This document shows positions 5,821 through 11,285 of a DNA stretch of 13,663 nt, piece after piece. Positions within the stretch are counted from its first letter, which is position 1. Every line of letters begins with the position of its first letter. Source of the stretch: an uncultured Eubacteriales bacterium (GTDB lineage Bacteria > Bacillota > Clostridia > Christensenellales > Borkfalkiaceae); the NCBI GenBank assembly GCA_902465495.1, contig CABQND010000051.1:1-13663 (forward strand), in the 5' to 3' direction. The notes below the pieces were generated by a model that saw only the letters and a program-made list of their open reading frames with translations, had not been told where the DNA came from and ran no database searches. A program made the translations under genes and the position numbers.

Positions 5821-5965
5821 CAGCGCTGCAATAATATAGCACGAATAAAAACGAAGTCTTGCGCCTATGGAACAGCATACGGCGCAATTTTGCGTTGCCG
5901 AAAAGTGAATGACAAGGGAAAAACGCCCCGAAAGTCGCTTTTCGCAGCCGCAAACCCGAAAGAAT
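5821..5965 (+). other. Hairpin-rich stretch after rep, candidate replication origin
   Basis: This non-coding stretch contains several overlapping inverted repeats. TTGCGCC (5859-5865) pairs with GGCGCAA (5881-5887). CGCAA/TTGCG (5883-5894) forms an alternative hairpin using part of the same bases. A CAGCGCTG palindrome lies at 5821-5828. Rep nicking sites of rolling-circle elements usually lie in a hairpin near rep, so the double-strand origin may be here or slightly further right. No nick sequence can be named by eye. Confidence 0.35.
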
Positions 5966-6008
5966 AAGGCGGTTTTCCGAAGCGATTTAGCGCGGAAACC
6001 GCCTTTTT
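5966..6008 (+). terminator. Strong intrinsic terminator after rep
   Basis: GGCGGTTTTCCG and CGGAAACCGCC form a long GC-rich stem with one bulge, followed by TTTTT (6004-6008). It would end the main rightward transcript before the packaging-type hairpin. Confidence 0.85.
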
Positions 6009-6060
6009 CGGTGGGCGAATTGCGGTTCTTTTCGTCCGTTTCGGGCGGTTCGGGCGTTCC

Positions 6061-6127
6061 GCATTGCGCGCCCCCTTGTCCGCCGCGCGGAGCGCGGCGC
6101 TCGTATAGACAAGGGGGCGCGCAATGC
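6061..6127. repeat. Giant hairpin: 20-bp perfect arms with inner 8-bp hairpin
   Basis: Bases 6061-6080 are the exact reverse complement of 6108-6127, a 20-bp perfect stem that is mostly G and C. The loop holds a second perfect hairpin, CGCCGCGC (6081-6088) with GCGCGGCG (6092-6099). TCTTTTTC follows on the plus strand. It lies in the largest gap of the element, between the rep terminator and the transposase promoter region. In filamentous phages an imperfect hairpin in the intergenic region is the packaging signal that starts virion assembly (established for M13). This is the best candidate for that signal here. It could also act in replication or as a terminator. Confidence 0.75.
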
Positions 6128-6180
6128 TCTTTTTCTCCGAGCAGATATAAATTTGAACGATTTTTAACGGTAAAAACCCT

Positions 6181-6186
6181 TATAAT
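6181..6186 (+). promoter_or_regulatory. Consensus -10 box (TATAAT), probable transposase promoter
   Basis: A perfect TATAAT lies at 6181-6186, about 130 bases ahead of the transposase start. The best -35-like hexamer, TTGAAC at 6153-6158, is 22 bases away, which is too far, so the promoter may be weak or need an activator. The transcript would begin near 6193, just before the palindrome at 6204. Confidence 0.4.
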
Positions 6187-6203
6187 AGAGAGTTGAAAAA
6201 AAG

Positions 6204-6225
6204 TCTGTTGCGACGTCGCAACAGA
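6204..6225. promoter_or_regulatory. 22-bp perfect palindrome next to the -10 box
   Basis: TCTGTTGCGAC (6204-6214) is followed directly by its exact reverse complement. The centre lies about 30 bases downstream of the TATAAT box, the expected place for an operator bound by a dimeric repressor. A run of seven A precedes it, so on the minus strand the same sequence also resembles an intrinsic terminator with a T7 tail. No leftward promoter is evident to its right, so I favour an operator or leader hairpin for the transposase. Confidence 0.6.
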
Positions 6226-6234
6226 TCGCATGGC

Positions 6235-6263
6235 GATAAAAGCGGAAAGCCGTTCCTTTTATC
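6235..6263 (+). promoter_or_regulatory. Leader hairpin upstream of the transposase
   Basis: GATAAAA (6235-6241) pairs with TTTTATC at the other end (to 6263), with inner GGAA/TTCC pairing. It is one of three successive structures in the predicted transposase leader, together with the palindrome at 6204 and the repeat at 6264. Confidence 0.45.
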
Positions 6264-6290
6264 AGCCTAAAAGCTCCCCGCAGGGGTGAT
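6264..6290 (+). repeat. Hairpin repeat copy 3, in the transposase leader
   Basis: AAAAGCTCCCCGCAGGGGTG followed by ATA, identical in its core to copies 1 and 2, lies about 30 bases upstream of the transposase start and just before its GAAGGAGGG ribosome binding site. Its presence here ties the transposase to the rest of the phage-like element. Confidence 0.85.
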
Positions 6291-6318
6291 ATACATTACA
6301 CGAAGGAGGGAAAAATCA

Positions 6319-7314
6319 ATGCACGAAAGAAGTTTAATAAGGCGGTGGAACAACCCGTATTCCCCGAAAGAGAAAGAAAAGGCGTTGAAACTGTTACAGC
6401 GTTCAGACGTGCGTTTCGTTGCGCACAGGTATCATTGCACCGTTCAGACGGTCTATCGTTGGAAACGGAAATACAACGGCACGTTGGAAAGCCTTGCGAA
6501 CGGTTCTCACCGTCCGCATACTATGCACCCGAACGCGCAGACGGACGAGGAAAAAAAGCATATTGCCGATTTAGTCCGGCGTAACCCGAATATCGGGCTG
6601 AACGAGCTTTACGGAAAATTGCGGCTGCATTACGCATATAAGCGCAACCCCGTAACGCTCTACCGCTATTTGCGGCGTACCGGCTTTTACGAGCATAAGC
6701 GGAAGTACATACCGTACAAGCCGAAGCCGTATGACACGCCCGAACATATCGGCGTAAAATGGCAATTCGACGTGAAACACGTTCCGAAAGAGTGCGCGGC
6801 AAGTTCTATACTCGAAGATGAATATTTTTATCAATACACCGTGATAGACGAAGCCACGCGCGAGCGGTTTATATATCCGTACCGGGAACAGATAGCGGAT
6901 AATTCAGTCGATTGCATACGGCGTGCAATTCTGTATTTCGGCTATAAGCCGCAAATCATACAGACGGACAACGGTTCGGAATTTACGTTCACGCAGAAAG
7001 TGAAAGGCGGGCGACAGCATACCTTTGATAAGTTCTGCGAGGAACAAGGAATAGAGCATAAAACGATAAAGCCGCGAACGCCGCGGCATAACGGGAAAGT
7101 CGAACGCTCCCACCGTTCGGACAATGAACGCTTTTACAAGTATCTGCGGTTTCATTCTTTTGATGATTTGAAAACGCAGATGAAAGCGTACTTGCGGCGG
7201 TCGAACAATATCCCGATGAGCGTACTCAAAAGCAAGGACGGAAAAAGGAAGTGGCTCACGCCGAAAGAGAAGCGGCGGGAACTGCTCTTGCTTGATTGGG
7301 GCGTAATTGAATAG
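6319..7314 (+). CDS. DDE (rve-type) transposase/integrase of the phage-like element
   Basis: A 331-residue protein from ATG 6319, preceded by AAGGAGGG (6303-6310); an in-frame GTG at 6286 lies within the repeat and is less likely. The N-terminus is a helix-turn-helix (about 35-60, RFVAHRYHCTVQTVYRWKRK). The catalytic domain has D151 (WQFDVKH), D217 (QTDNGSEF) and E262 (NGKVERSHR), the arrangement of IS481/IS3-like integrase folds, with a longer second spacing than usual. All three acidic residues are present, so it should be active. Repeat copy 3 in its leader and shared orientation suggest it is the element's own integrase rather than a passenger IS. Some filamentous phages, for example of Spiroplasma, do use DDE transposases. 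A terminator follows at 7337. Confidence 0.85.
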   Translation: MHERSLIRRWNNPYSPKEKEKALKLLQRSDVRFVAHRYHCTVQTVYRWKRKYNGTLESLANGSHRPHTMHPNAQTDEEKKHIADLVRRNPNIGLNELYGKLRLHYAYKRNPVTLYRYLRRTGFYEHKRKYIPYKPKPYDTPEHIGVKWQFDVKHVPKECAASSILEDEYFYQYTVIDEATRERFIYPYREQIADNSVDCIRRAILYFGYKPQIIQTDNGSEFTFTQKVKGGRQHTFDKFCEEQGIEHKTIKPRTPRHNGKVERSHRSDNERFYKYLRFHSFDDLKTQMKAYLRRSNNIPMSVLKSKDGKRKWLTPKEKRRELLLLDWGVIE

Positions 7315-7336
7315 CAGCCGAAACACGGAAACGGAC

Positions 7337-7360
7337 AAGCCGCCGAACAGACGGCTTTTT
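7337..7360 (+). terminator. Intrinsic terminator of the transposase gene
   Basis: AAGCCG (7337-7342) and CGGCTT (7352-7357) form a short hairpin followed by a T-run to 7360, 23 bases after the transposase stop codon. Confidence 0.75.
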
Positions 7361-7376
7361 CGGCGTACACAGAAAC

Positions 7377-7414
7377 AAAAAAGAGGGTAAACCCTGCGGG
7401 GCTTGCCCTCTTTT
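7377..7414. terminator. Bidirectional terminator with inverted CCCCGCAG core in its loop
   Basis: AAAAGAGGGTAA (7379-7390) pairs with TTGCCCTCTTTT (7403-7414), giving a 12-bp stem with one G-U pair. T-runs exist in both directions. The loop on the minus strand reads GCCCCGCAGGGT, an inverted relative of the hairpin repeat. It insulates the right end of the element from the host side. Confidence 0.8.
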
Positions 7415-7443
7415 GCCGTCGCTCGGTCGCTCCGCTCCCTCGC

Positions 7444-7480
7444 AAGGACAGTATTATTGAAGCATAAGGACGGTATTATT
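7444..7480. repeat. Two 15-bp direct repeats 22 bp apart, candidate element end
   Basis: AAGGACAGTATTATT (7444-7458) and AAGGACGGTATTATT (7466-7480) differ at one base and are spaced by 22 bp, about two helical turns. They follow the last element terminator and precede AT-rich sequence and the recombinase remnant. Repeats phased like this are typical of transposase-binding sites at element ends, so this may mark the right end. The matching left end is outside the window. Confidence 0.6.
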
Positions 7481-7555
7481 AAAAAATTTTGTAGAAATTA
7501 TTAAAAAGTCATTGACAAATCAGCATGTTTTTAAATTTTTTTGTGATTTGTTCGG
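7481..7555. other. AT-rich spacer at the element-host junction
   Basis: No gene is visible here. The stretch is AT-rich and holds one inverted repeat, ACAAATCA (7515-7522) with TGATTTGT (7544-7551). A TTGACA at 7513-7518 has no convincing -10 partner. Confidence 0.4.
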
Positions 7556-7849
7556 GAGATTAAAGAACAGTCTTGCGCAAAAAACATGATAAATACTATC
7601 GGGAGCGGTATTTTCAATACGACCACACAGACGCACATGAAAGAATCGGAAAAGCAGTTGGCTGCGATAGACGACAAAATCGAATTAGAAAAATACAGCG
7701 AACAGAAAATTCTTTAAAAGGAAAAAGTAACGGCATACATCACAAATGCAATCTTGAAAAAGCCAAAAACGCTCATCCATATACTGATCCAAAAAATCAT
7801 TGTTTACGAAGACAAGATCGAAATCTATTACAATTACACGAACGAATAA
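7556..7849 (+). pseudogene. C-terminal remnant of a large serine recombinase
   Basis: The frame that ends at TAA 7847-7849 reads KNMINTIGSGIFNTTTQTHM, then KESEKQLAAIDDKIELEK, an in-frame TAA at 7715-7717, then KEKVTAYITNAILKK and LIQKIIVYEDKIEIYYNYT. This matches the helical/coiled-coil end and the closing 'V/IYxDKIEIxYNY' strand typical of large serine site-specific recombinases, recognised by pattern. The catalytic and DNA-binding N-terminal domains (about 400 residues) are missing and an internal stop is present, so it is dead. Upstream of about 7556 the similarity fades before a TGA at 7544. It is evidence of an earlier integrated element at this locus, later truncated, perhaps by arrival of the phage-like element on its left side. 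Confidence 0.75.
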
Positions 7850-7850
7850 A

Positions 7851-8172
7851 TATCCACCGGCATAGCCGGTGGTTTTTCAGTTTCGGGCTGTTAGCCCTAA
7901 TACTACCAGCAGCGCGCAAGTCGCGCTTATGACGACCTGGCTGTCATGCGATTGTTACTTGCCGCCCGTTAACGGGCCTTTCCTGTGCTTAACTTTCTTC
8001 TCCTATGCCTTTGCTCCTCTCTTTTTGTTCCTTATTTCTATTTTCCCGTTTACTTTTCTATCCTTGCTTTTTCTTCTCTTTTTGCCTTTTTTCTTATTGC
8101 CTTTTCTTTTGCTCGTTTTTTGTTCATCGGCAAAGCCTCTCTTGAACCCGCGGACTATCCGCGGGTTTTCTT
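7851..8172 (-). mobile_element. Non-autonomous IS200-type element (MITE-like), about 0.32 kb
   Basis: The unit shares both ends with the IS200-type element next to it but lacks tnpA. The right-end set comprises CCACCGGC-ATA-GCCGGTGG (7854-7872), GGGCT/AGCCC (7885-7897), AGCGCG/CGCGCT (7911-7927), the shared TTACTTGC and the palindrome GCCCGTTAACGGGC (7964-7977). The left-end set comprises CATCGGCAAAGCCTCTCTTG and a 9-bp hairpin with loop ACTAT (8145-8167). Between them lies about 140 bases of pyrimidine-rich sequence with no recognisable gene. Mobilisation would need the neighbouring TnpA acting in trans. Confidence 0.7.
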
Positions 8173-8281
8173 ATACAATCATCCACGTGCAAAGCACGTG
8201 GTTTTTATTTTTCGGGCATAGCCCTTGTTCACTGGCGTAACGCAAATGCGTTTTTTAGTTGGCCTGCCAGCCATGCATTGG

Positions 8282-8752
8282 TTACTTGCTACCCGTCAAC
8301 GGGTCTCTCGGATCAAAGATGCTCAATTGGTCTGATTCTTTGTCCGTCTTTAACTGGTTTGCTACATATTCTTGTATCGCTTTCGCATTCTTCCCTACCG
8401 TATCCACATAATATCCCTTGCACCAAAATTCGCGGTTTCGGTATGCGAATTTCATATTCCCCCATTTTTGAAATATGATCGTCGCGCTCTTCCCTTTCAA
8501 ATATCCCATGAATACCGAAACGCTCATTTTGGGCGGGATCGATACAAGAATATGCACATGATCCGGACACACTTCTCCCTCTATAATCTCCACGCCTTTC
8601 CATTCACAAAGTTTTCTTAATATCTCTCGTACTTCCAGCCTGTGTTCATCATAAAACACTTTTCTTCGATATTTCGGCGCAAATACGATATGATACTTGC
8701 AATTCCATTTTGTATGTGCTAAACTGTTTATGATATTAGATGAGTCTTTCAT
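8282..8752 (-). CDS. tnpA: IS200-family Y1 transposase TnpA
   Basis: A 156-residue protein, the usual length for the family, from ATG 8752 with GGAGG (8765-8761, minus strand) at a spacing of eight bases. The HUH motif is DHVHILV (H65 and H67), and the catalytic Tyr lies in EYVANQ (Y129, with Q133 completing the metal site). The typical N-terminal WNCKYHIVFAPKYRRKV segment is present. It cuts and rejoins single-stranded DNA at hairpin ends through a 5'-phosphotyrosine. All key residues are intact, so it is probably active. Its last codons (DPLTGSK) are encoded by the right-end palindrome. The leader contains an inverted repeat that can hide the ribosome binding site. Confidence 0.95.
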   Translation of the reverse strand: MKDSSNIINSLAHTKWNCKYHIVFAPKYRRKVFYDEHRLEVREILRKLCEWKGVEIIEGEVCPDHVHILVSIPPKMSVSVFMGYLKGKSATIIFQKWGNMKFAYRNREFWCKGYYVDTVGKNAKAIQEYVANQLKTDKESDQLSIFDPRDPLTGSK

Positions 8753-8761
8753 TTTAATATC

Positions 8762-8820
8762 CTCCGATTGTGTTTCCTTTTTCTGACTGGCAGGTCAGCT
8801 CTTATTCTACACAATCGGAG
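8762..8820 (-). promoter_or_regulatory. Inverted repeat that can sequester the tnpA ribosome binding site
   Basis: CTCCGATTGTGT (8762-8773) is the perfect 12-bp complement of ACACAATCGGAG (8809-8820), with a smaller hairpin (CTGAC/GTCAG, 8783-8798) inside. On the minus strand the proximal arm includes most of the tnpA GGAGG. The distal arm lies within the predicted promoter spacer and -10 box, so transcripts from that promoter would lack it while read-through transcripts would fold and block translation. Confidence 0.8.
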
Positions 8821-8832
8821 TCTTTTTTTCAA
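8804..8832 (-). promoter_or_regulatory. Predicted tnpA promoter
   Basis: On the minus strand TTGAAA (8832-8827), a 17-base spacer and TAGAAT (8809-8804) form a good promoter. The start point would be near 8797, leaving a leader of about 45 bases. Confidence 0.6.
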
Positions 8833-8886
8833 GACTCATCGGTAAACCTCTTTTCAACCACGCGACTATCGCGTGGTTTTCTTTAG

Positions 8887-8939
8887 TAAGAAAAGAACCC
8901 AAAACAACCCCTTTTTCGCAGGGTTCGTTTTAGGTTCTT
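8887..8939 (-). terminator. Intrinsic terminator of tRNA-Ser
   Basis: AAGAACC (8893-8899) pairs with GGTTCTT (8933-8939), extended by AAAAC/GTTTT and CCC/GGG pairing with one mismatch. On the minus strand the stem is followed by a TTCTT tract. It starts two bases after the tRNA 3' end. Confidence 0.8.
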
Positions 8940-8941
8940 GC

Positions 8942-9032
8942 TGGCGCAGAGAGAGGGATTTGAACCCTCGGTACCCTTGCGAGGTACACACGATTTCCAG
9001 TCGTGCTCCTTAGGCCACTCAGACATCTCTGC
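8942..9032 (-). tRNA. tRNA-Ser (anticodon GGA)
   Basis: On the minus strand the 7-bp acceptor stem is GCAGAGA with TCTCTGC, followed by discriminator G and an encoded CCA. The anticodon stem CACGA/TCGTG encloses the loop CTGGAAA, giving anticodon GGA for serine codons UCC/UCU. A long variable arm (TACCTCGCAAGGGTA) and the T-arm GAGGG-TTCAAAT-CCCTC identify a class II serine tRNA of 91 bases including CCA. It has its own consensus promoter and terminator. tRNA 3' ends are common integration sites, and three mobile-element remnants lie just downstream, but no duplicated tRNA end was found. Confidence 0.95.
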
Positions 9033-9070
9033 ATTTTGCGCGCACCATTTTGCACGCATTACAGTAAATT

Positions 9071-9099
9071 ATTATACCCTTTTATTTGCCGTTTGTCAA
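9071..9099 (-). promoter_or_regulatory. Perfect consensus promoter of tRNA-Ser
   Basis: On the minus strand TTGACA (9099-9094), a 17-base spacer and TATAAT (9076-9071) give a perfect vegetative promoter about 40 bases ahead of the tRNA. The -35 lies inside the last codons of the upstream Gx-transporter gene. Confidence 0.85.
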
Positions 9100-9600
9100 T
9101 CTTTCCGGCAGAAGTTTTATCGACAAAATTGTTAAAACACCAACAATTATTCCCGCAGCGACACTGAAACCGCAAACAAACGGCAATTGCACATACAGAG
9201 ACGGCGCTTCCATTATTAAAACTGCTACCCCAGTTCTTGCTATATTGCTTACGATTGCACCTGCCACACTTACAGCAATCAAACTCACCTTCGGAAACAA
9301 TAACATATAAAGAGCTGCCATTACACAGTAAGCCGCAATACTCCCCGCCAAATTAAAAGGAAATGCGTACCAGCCAACAAACAACGCCGTCAAAAGGTTT
9401 TTCGCCAATACAAATACAAACGCTTCCGCCGCCCCGTAACATACTATGACGATCATTACAATACAATTTGCCAATCCGATCTTTACATATGGCGCCATTG
9501 GCAACAATGGCGGGACCAGCGACTCGATCAGAAAAACTATACTTGCAAGCGCCAGCATCAGCCCCAGCGCCGCAACTCTTCTTGCGGAATACTTTCTCAT
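9082..9600 (-). CDS. Gx transporter family protein (HepT/EetB-like membrane protein)
   Basis: A 172-residue integral membrane protein with five or six hydrophobic spans. It matches the pattern of proteins annotated as heptaprenyl diphosphate synthase component I or Gx transporter (LGLMLALASIVFLIESLVPP at 12-31, then YVKIGLANCIVMIVIVCYG, then FPFNLAGSIAAYCVMA). The start ATG at 9600 overlaps the stop of the upstream NusG-II gene (ATGA), so they are translationally coupled. In Listeria-type extracellular electron transfer loci a protein of this family (EetB) is, to my recollection, paired with a NusG-II protein (EetA) and an ApbE, which matches the order here. A prenyl diphosphate synthase activity is unlikely given its membrane nature. 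Confidence 0.8.
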   Translation of the reverse strand: MRKYSARRVAALGLMLALASIVFLIESLVPPLLPMAPYVKIGLANCIVMIVIVCYGAAEAFVFVLAKNLLTALFVGWYAFPFNLAGSIAAYCVMAALYMLLFPKVSLIAVSVAGAIVSNIARTGVAVLIMEAPSLYVQLPFVCGFSVAAGIIVGVLTILSIKLLPERLTNGK

Positions 9601-10034
9601 AAATCGGTCACCAATCCTTCCCCTTCCACAACAATCTTCATATTATGAGGAAGGCATATAATCTCGCCCCAATCTGTTGCGCCCTGATAAACGCAGGTAT
9701 GATCAGGGCAACTTGCTTCTTGGACACACACTTTTCCATTTGAAACAACAATTATATTATAGTCGGAATTCAATAAATCATTTTGGCAAGCCCGTACCTC
9801 ACCGACCCCATTTTCAATTACAAATAAATACCTTGCGTCGTCCGAAAGTGAACCTTGAAAAATACACTCTTCTCGGTAATATACCGAAAACGTATCCCCC
9901 TTATCTTTGGGAACGGCGAAAGCAATCAATGTAAAAGTTACAATCAAAAGAAGCGACGCCAAATATATCGCAACGTCGCCTCCCGCAAAAAATTTTAATT
10001 TTCTGATTGATTTTTGCTTGTCCGATAAATTCAT
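9597..10034 (-). CDS. NusG domain II-containing protein (EetA-like)
   Basis: A 145-residue protein with a basic N-terminus, one membrane span (about 20-42, VAIYLASLLLIVTFTLIAFA) and an extracellular beta-rich domain ending in the signature CPDHTC...CLPHNMKIVVEG. This Cys/His pattern is typical of stand-alone NusG_II proteins in Bacillota, which are not transcription factors. The start ATG at 10034 lies 11 bases after the apbE stop, with a weak ribosome binding site (AAGG), and the stop overlaps the next gene's ATG. The neighbourhood (ApbE upstream, Gx transporter downstream) suggests an envelope redox role, possibly as a substrate or partner in flavin-based electron export. The exact function of the domain is unknown. 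Confidence 0.8.
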   Translation of the reverse strand: MNLSDKQKSIRKLKFFAGGDVAIYLASLLLIVTFTLIAFAVPKDKGDTFSVYYREECIFQGSLSDDARYLFVIENGVGEVRACQNDLLNSDYNIIVVSNGKVCVQEASCPDHTCVYQGATDWGEIICLPHNMKIVVEGEGLVTDL

Positions 10035-10045
10035 TCACTTTGCCT

Positions 10046-11260
10046 TCAACTTAGTTCGGAAACTCGTTTAATATACTCTTGCTCTTGTTTACAAGGCACC
10101 ACATCATCTGATGCGTCTGACACTTCTGTATACGTAAATATATTTTCTGTCGATGATACAAGTTCCGGCGCCGTCTGCTGCGCATAGTCTTTTCGATTTA
10201 AAACCGAATAATCCCCAATGACATAATAGCGAAAATCCGAAGTCAGAATCACAGCACCTGTGCCGTTTGTTTCCCAAAGATTTTGATAAAACGCCAAAGC
10301 ATCGGTAAGCGGCATGCAAAACCCTGTCGTAGAATACGCATCGGCAAGCGCTCCCGCTGAAGGAACGGAAATCGGAACAATCGCCGTTATGCTGATCACG
10401 CCATTGTCAGAAGGCTTTCCCGTCGCGGGATCTATAATATGCGAATAAATCTTACCATCATTCACATAAAAGCGATACGTATCCGCACTCGTACTGATCG
10501 CCACATCCTGAATGCCGGTGAGGAAAAGTGCATCCGAAGCGGAAGTAGTGAGTTTTCGTGGATTTTCAATGCCGACATTATAGCCGCGAACAGACGCACC
10601 GTCATGTTTTTGGCCGAGGAAAACAGTATTCGATAGAACACTCAGTGTACATTCTACATTTTTGCCGTTATATACATTTTTGATATATTGCGCGGCAATA
10701 TCGCTCATATATCCCTTCGCAATTCCGCCAAAATCGAGTTTTGTATTTCCGTTTCGTTTGGATATAGTATTATTTTGCCCCAAATGTATATCCGAAAATA
10801 CGGATGACTGAAGCGCTGAAGCAATTTCCGCCTCAGACGGTTCTTCTCTCACCTGCGAATACCTTCCCTCATAATCAGGCGAAAACTTCCAAAGCTCCGT
10901 CAAATTAAACAAGGCAGTAGAAAAAGCACCGTTTGTGCATGAAAATAAACTTTGACTCATTTGCAACATCGCATATGTGTGCTGTCCCACTGATATTTCT
11001 TCATCGGCCGCAGCAGCATTGATACGCGAAACATCACTGTTTTGCTTTTCAACGCTGACTTCATCCTCAATTTCAAACAAAAGCGCAGAAATTTCTTCGC
11101 GAAGCTTGTCTCTTTCTGAGGCTGAAATCAGTTCTCCGTCCACATATACTTCTTGGGAAATTTCAAACTCTATAAAATAGTTCTTTGCGCTTTCATTCGA
11201 ACATGCCGCAAAAGGCAAAAGAAGAAATATTGCCGCAAGTATAAGCCAAATCTTTCGCAT
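10046..11260 (-). CDS. apbE: FAD:protein FMN transferase, lipoprotein
   Basis: A 404-residue protein. I start it at ATG 11260, where GGAGGTGA lies at the right distance; a GTG two codons earlier is part of that site. The signal peptide ends in a lipobox with Cys at position 20 (PFAAC), so the protein is anchored outside the membrane. ApbE motifs are present: LDFGGIAKGYMSD (about 174-186), HIIDPATGKPSD (about 272-283) and the SAGALADAYSTTGF segment that binds Mg/FAD. The enzyme attaches FMN to Thr of target proteins (family knowledge). No FMN-binding target protein is encoded in the window, so its substrate is elsewhere or unrecognised. It follows degV by 25 bases and leads the NusG-II/Gx-transporter pair, giving one operon. 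Confidence 0.92.
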   Translation of the reverse strand: MRKIWLILAAIFLLLPFAACSNESAKNYFIEFEISQEVYVDGELISASERDKLREEISALLFEIEDEVSVEKQNSDVSRINAAAADEEISVGQHTYAMLQMSQSLFSCTNGAFSTALFNLTELWKFSPDYEGRYSQVREEPSEAEIASALQSSVFSDIHLGQNNTISKRNGNTKLDFGGIAKGYMSDIAAQYIKNVYNGKNVECTLSVLSNTVFLGQKHDGASVRGYNVGIENPRKLTTSASDALFLTGIQDVAISTSADTYRFYVNDGKIYSHIIDPATGKPSDNGVISITAIVPISVPSAGALADAYSTTGFCMPLTDALAFYQNLWETNGTGAVILTSDFRYYVIGDYSVLNRKDYAQQTAPELVSSTENIFTYTEVSDASDDVVPCKQEQEYIKRVSELS

Positions 11261-11285
11261 GCTCACCTCCGAAGCAACGCACCCC

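Larger units (their letters stand above)
8181..8882 (-). mobile_element. IS200-type insertion sequence, about 0.70 kb, intact
   Basis: It has a single tnpA on the minus strand, no accessory gene and no terminal inverted repeats, but has subterminal hairpins. On the right end are CCACGTGC-AAA-GCACGTGG (8183-8201), GGGC/GCCC (8214-8224), AACGCA/TGCGTT (8239-8252) and ACCCGT/ACGGGT (8291-8304). On the left end is AACCACGCG-ACTAT-CGCGTGGTT (8856-8878). These elements move as single strands by a Y1 transposase that recognises the end hairpins. It sits directly downstream of the tRNA-Ser terminator in the same orientation. Exact cleavage positions cannot be set from sequence alone. Confidence 0.85.

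Noticed and set aside
6204..6225. Palindrome considered as a dif/XerCD site for Xer-dependent phage integration
   Set aside because: It has no 6-bp central spacer between half-sites and no resemblance to dif arms, and the element has its own DDE transposase.
5098..6231. 377-codon open frame on the minus strand opposite rep and the intergenic region
   Set aside because: It runs through the rep coding strand, the rep terminator and the giant hairpin, with a low-complexity, Cys/Arg/Pro-rich product and no ribosome binding site. It is a shadow of GC-rich plus-strand codons.
3..7480. Reading the left part as a conjugative or rolling-circle plasmid rather than a filamentous-phage-like element
   Set aside because: No relaxase-coupling protein pair or mobilisation genes are visible, whereas small single-span membrane proteins, a Zot-like ATPase and a packaging-type hairpin fit a phage. 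It is not fully excluded because the left end is missing.
7573..7932. 119-codon plus-strand frame over the recombinase remnant
   Set aside because: Another frame of the same bases gives clear recombinase-like sequence; this one is a Lys/Arg/His-rich shadow that runs into the IS200-type end hairpins.
7985..8221. Very hydrophobic frame in the short IS200-type unit
   Set aside because: It is a translation of a long pyrimidine tract (Phe, Leu, Ser). Its complement encodes only Lys/Glu-rich runs. Low complexity explains both.
8938..9135. 65-codon plus-strand frame
   Set aside because: It covers the tRNA-Ser gene on the opposite strand and the end of the Gx-transporter gene.
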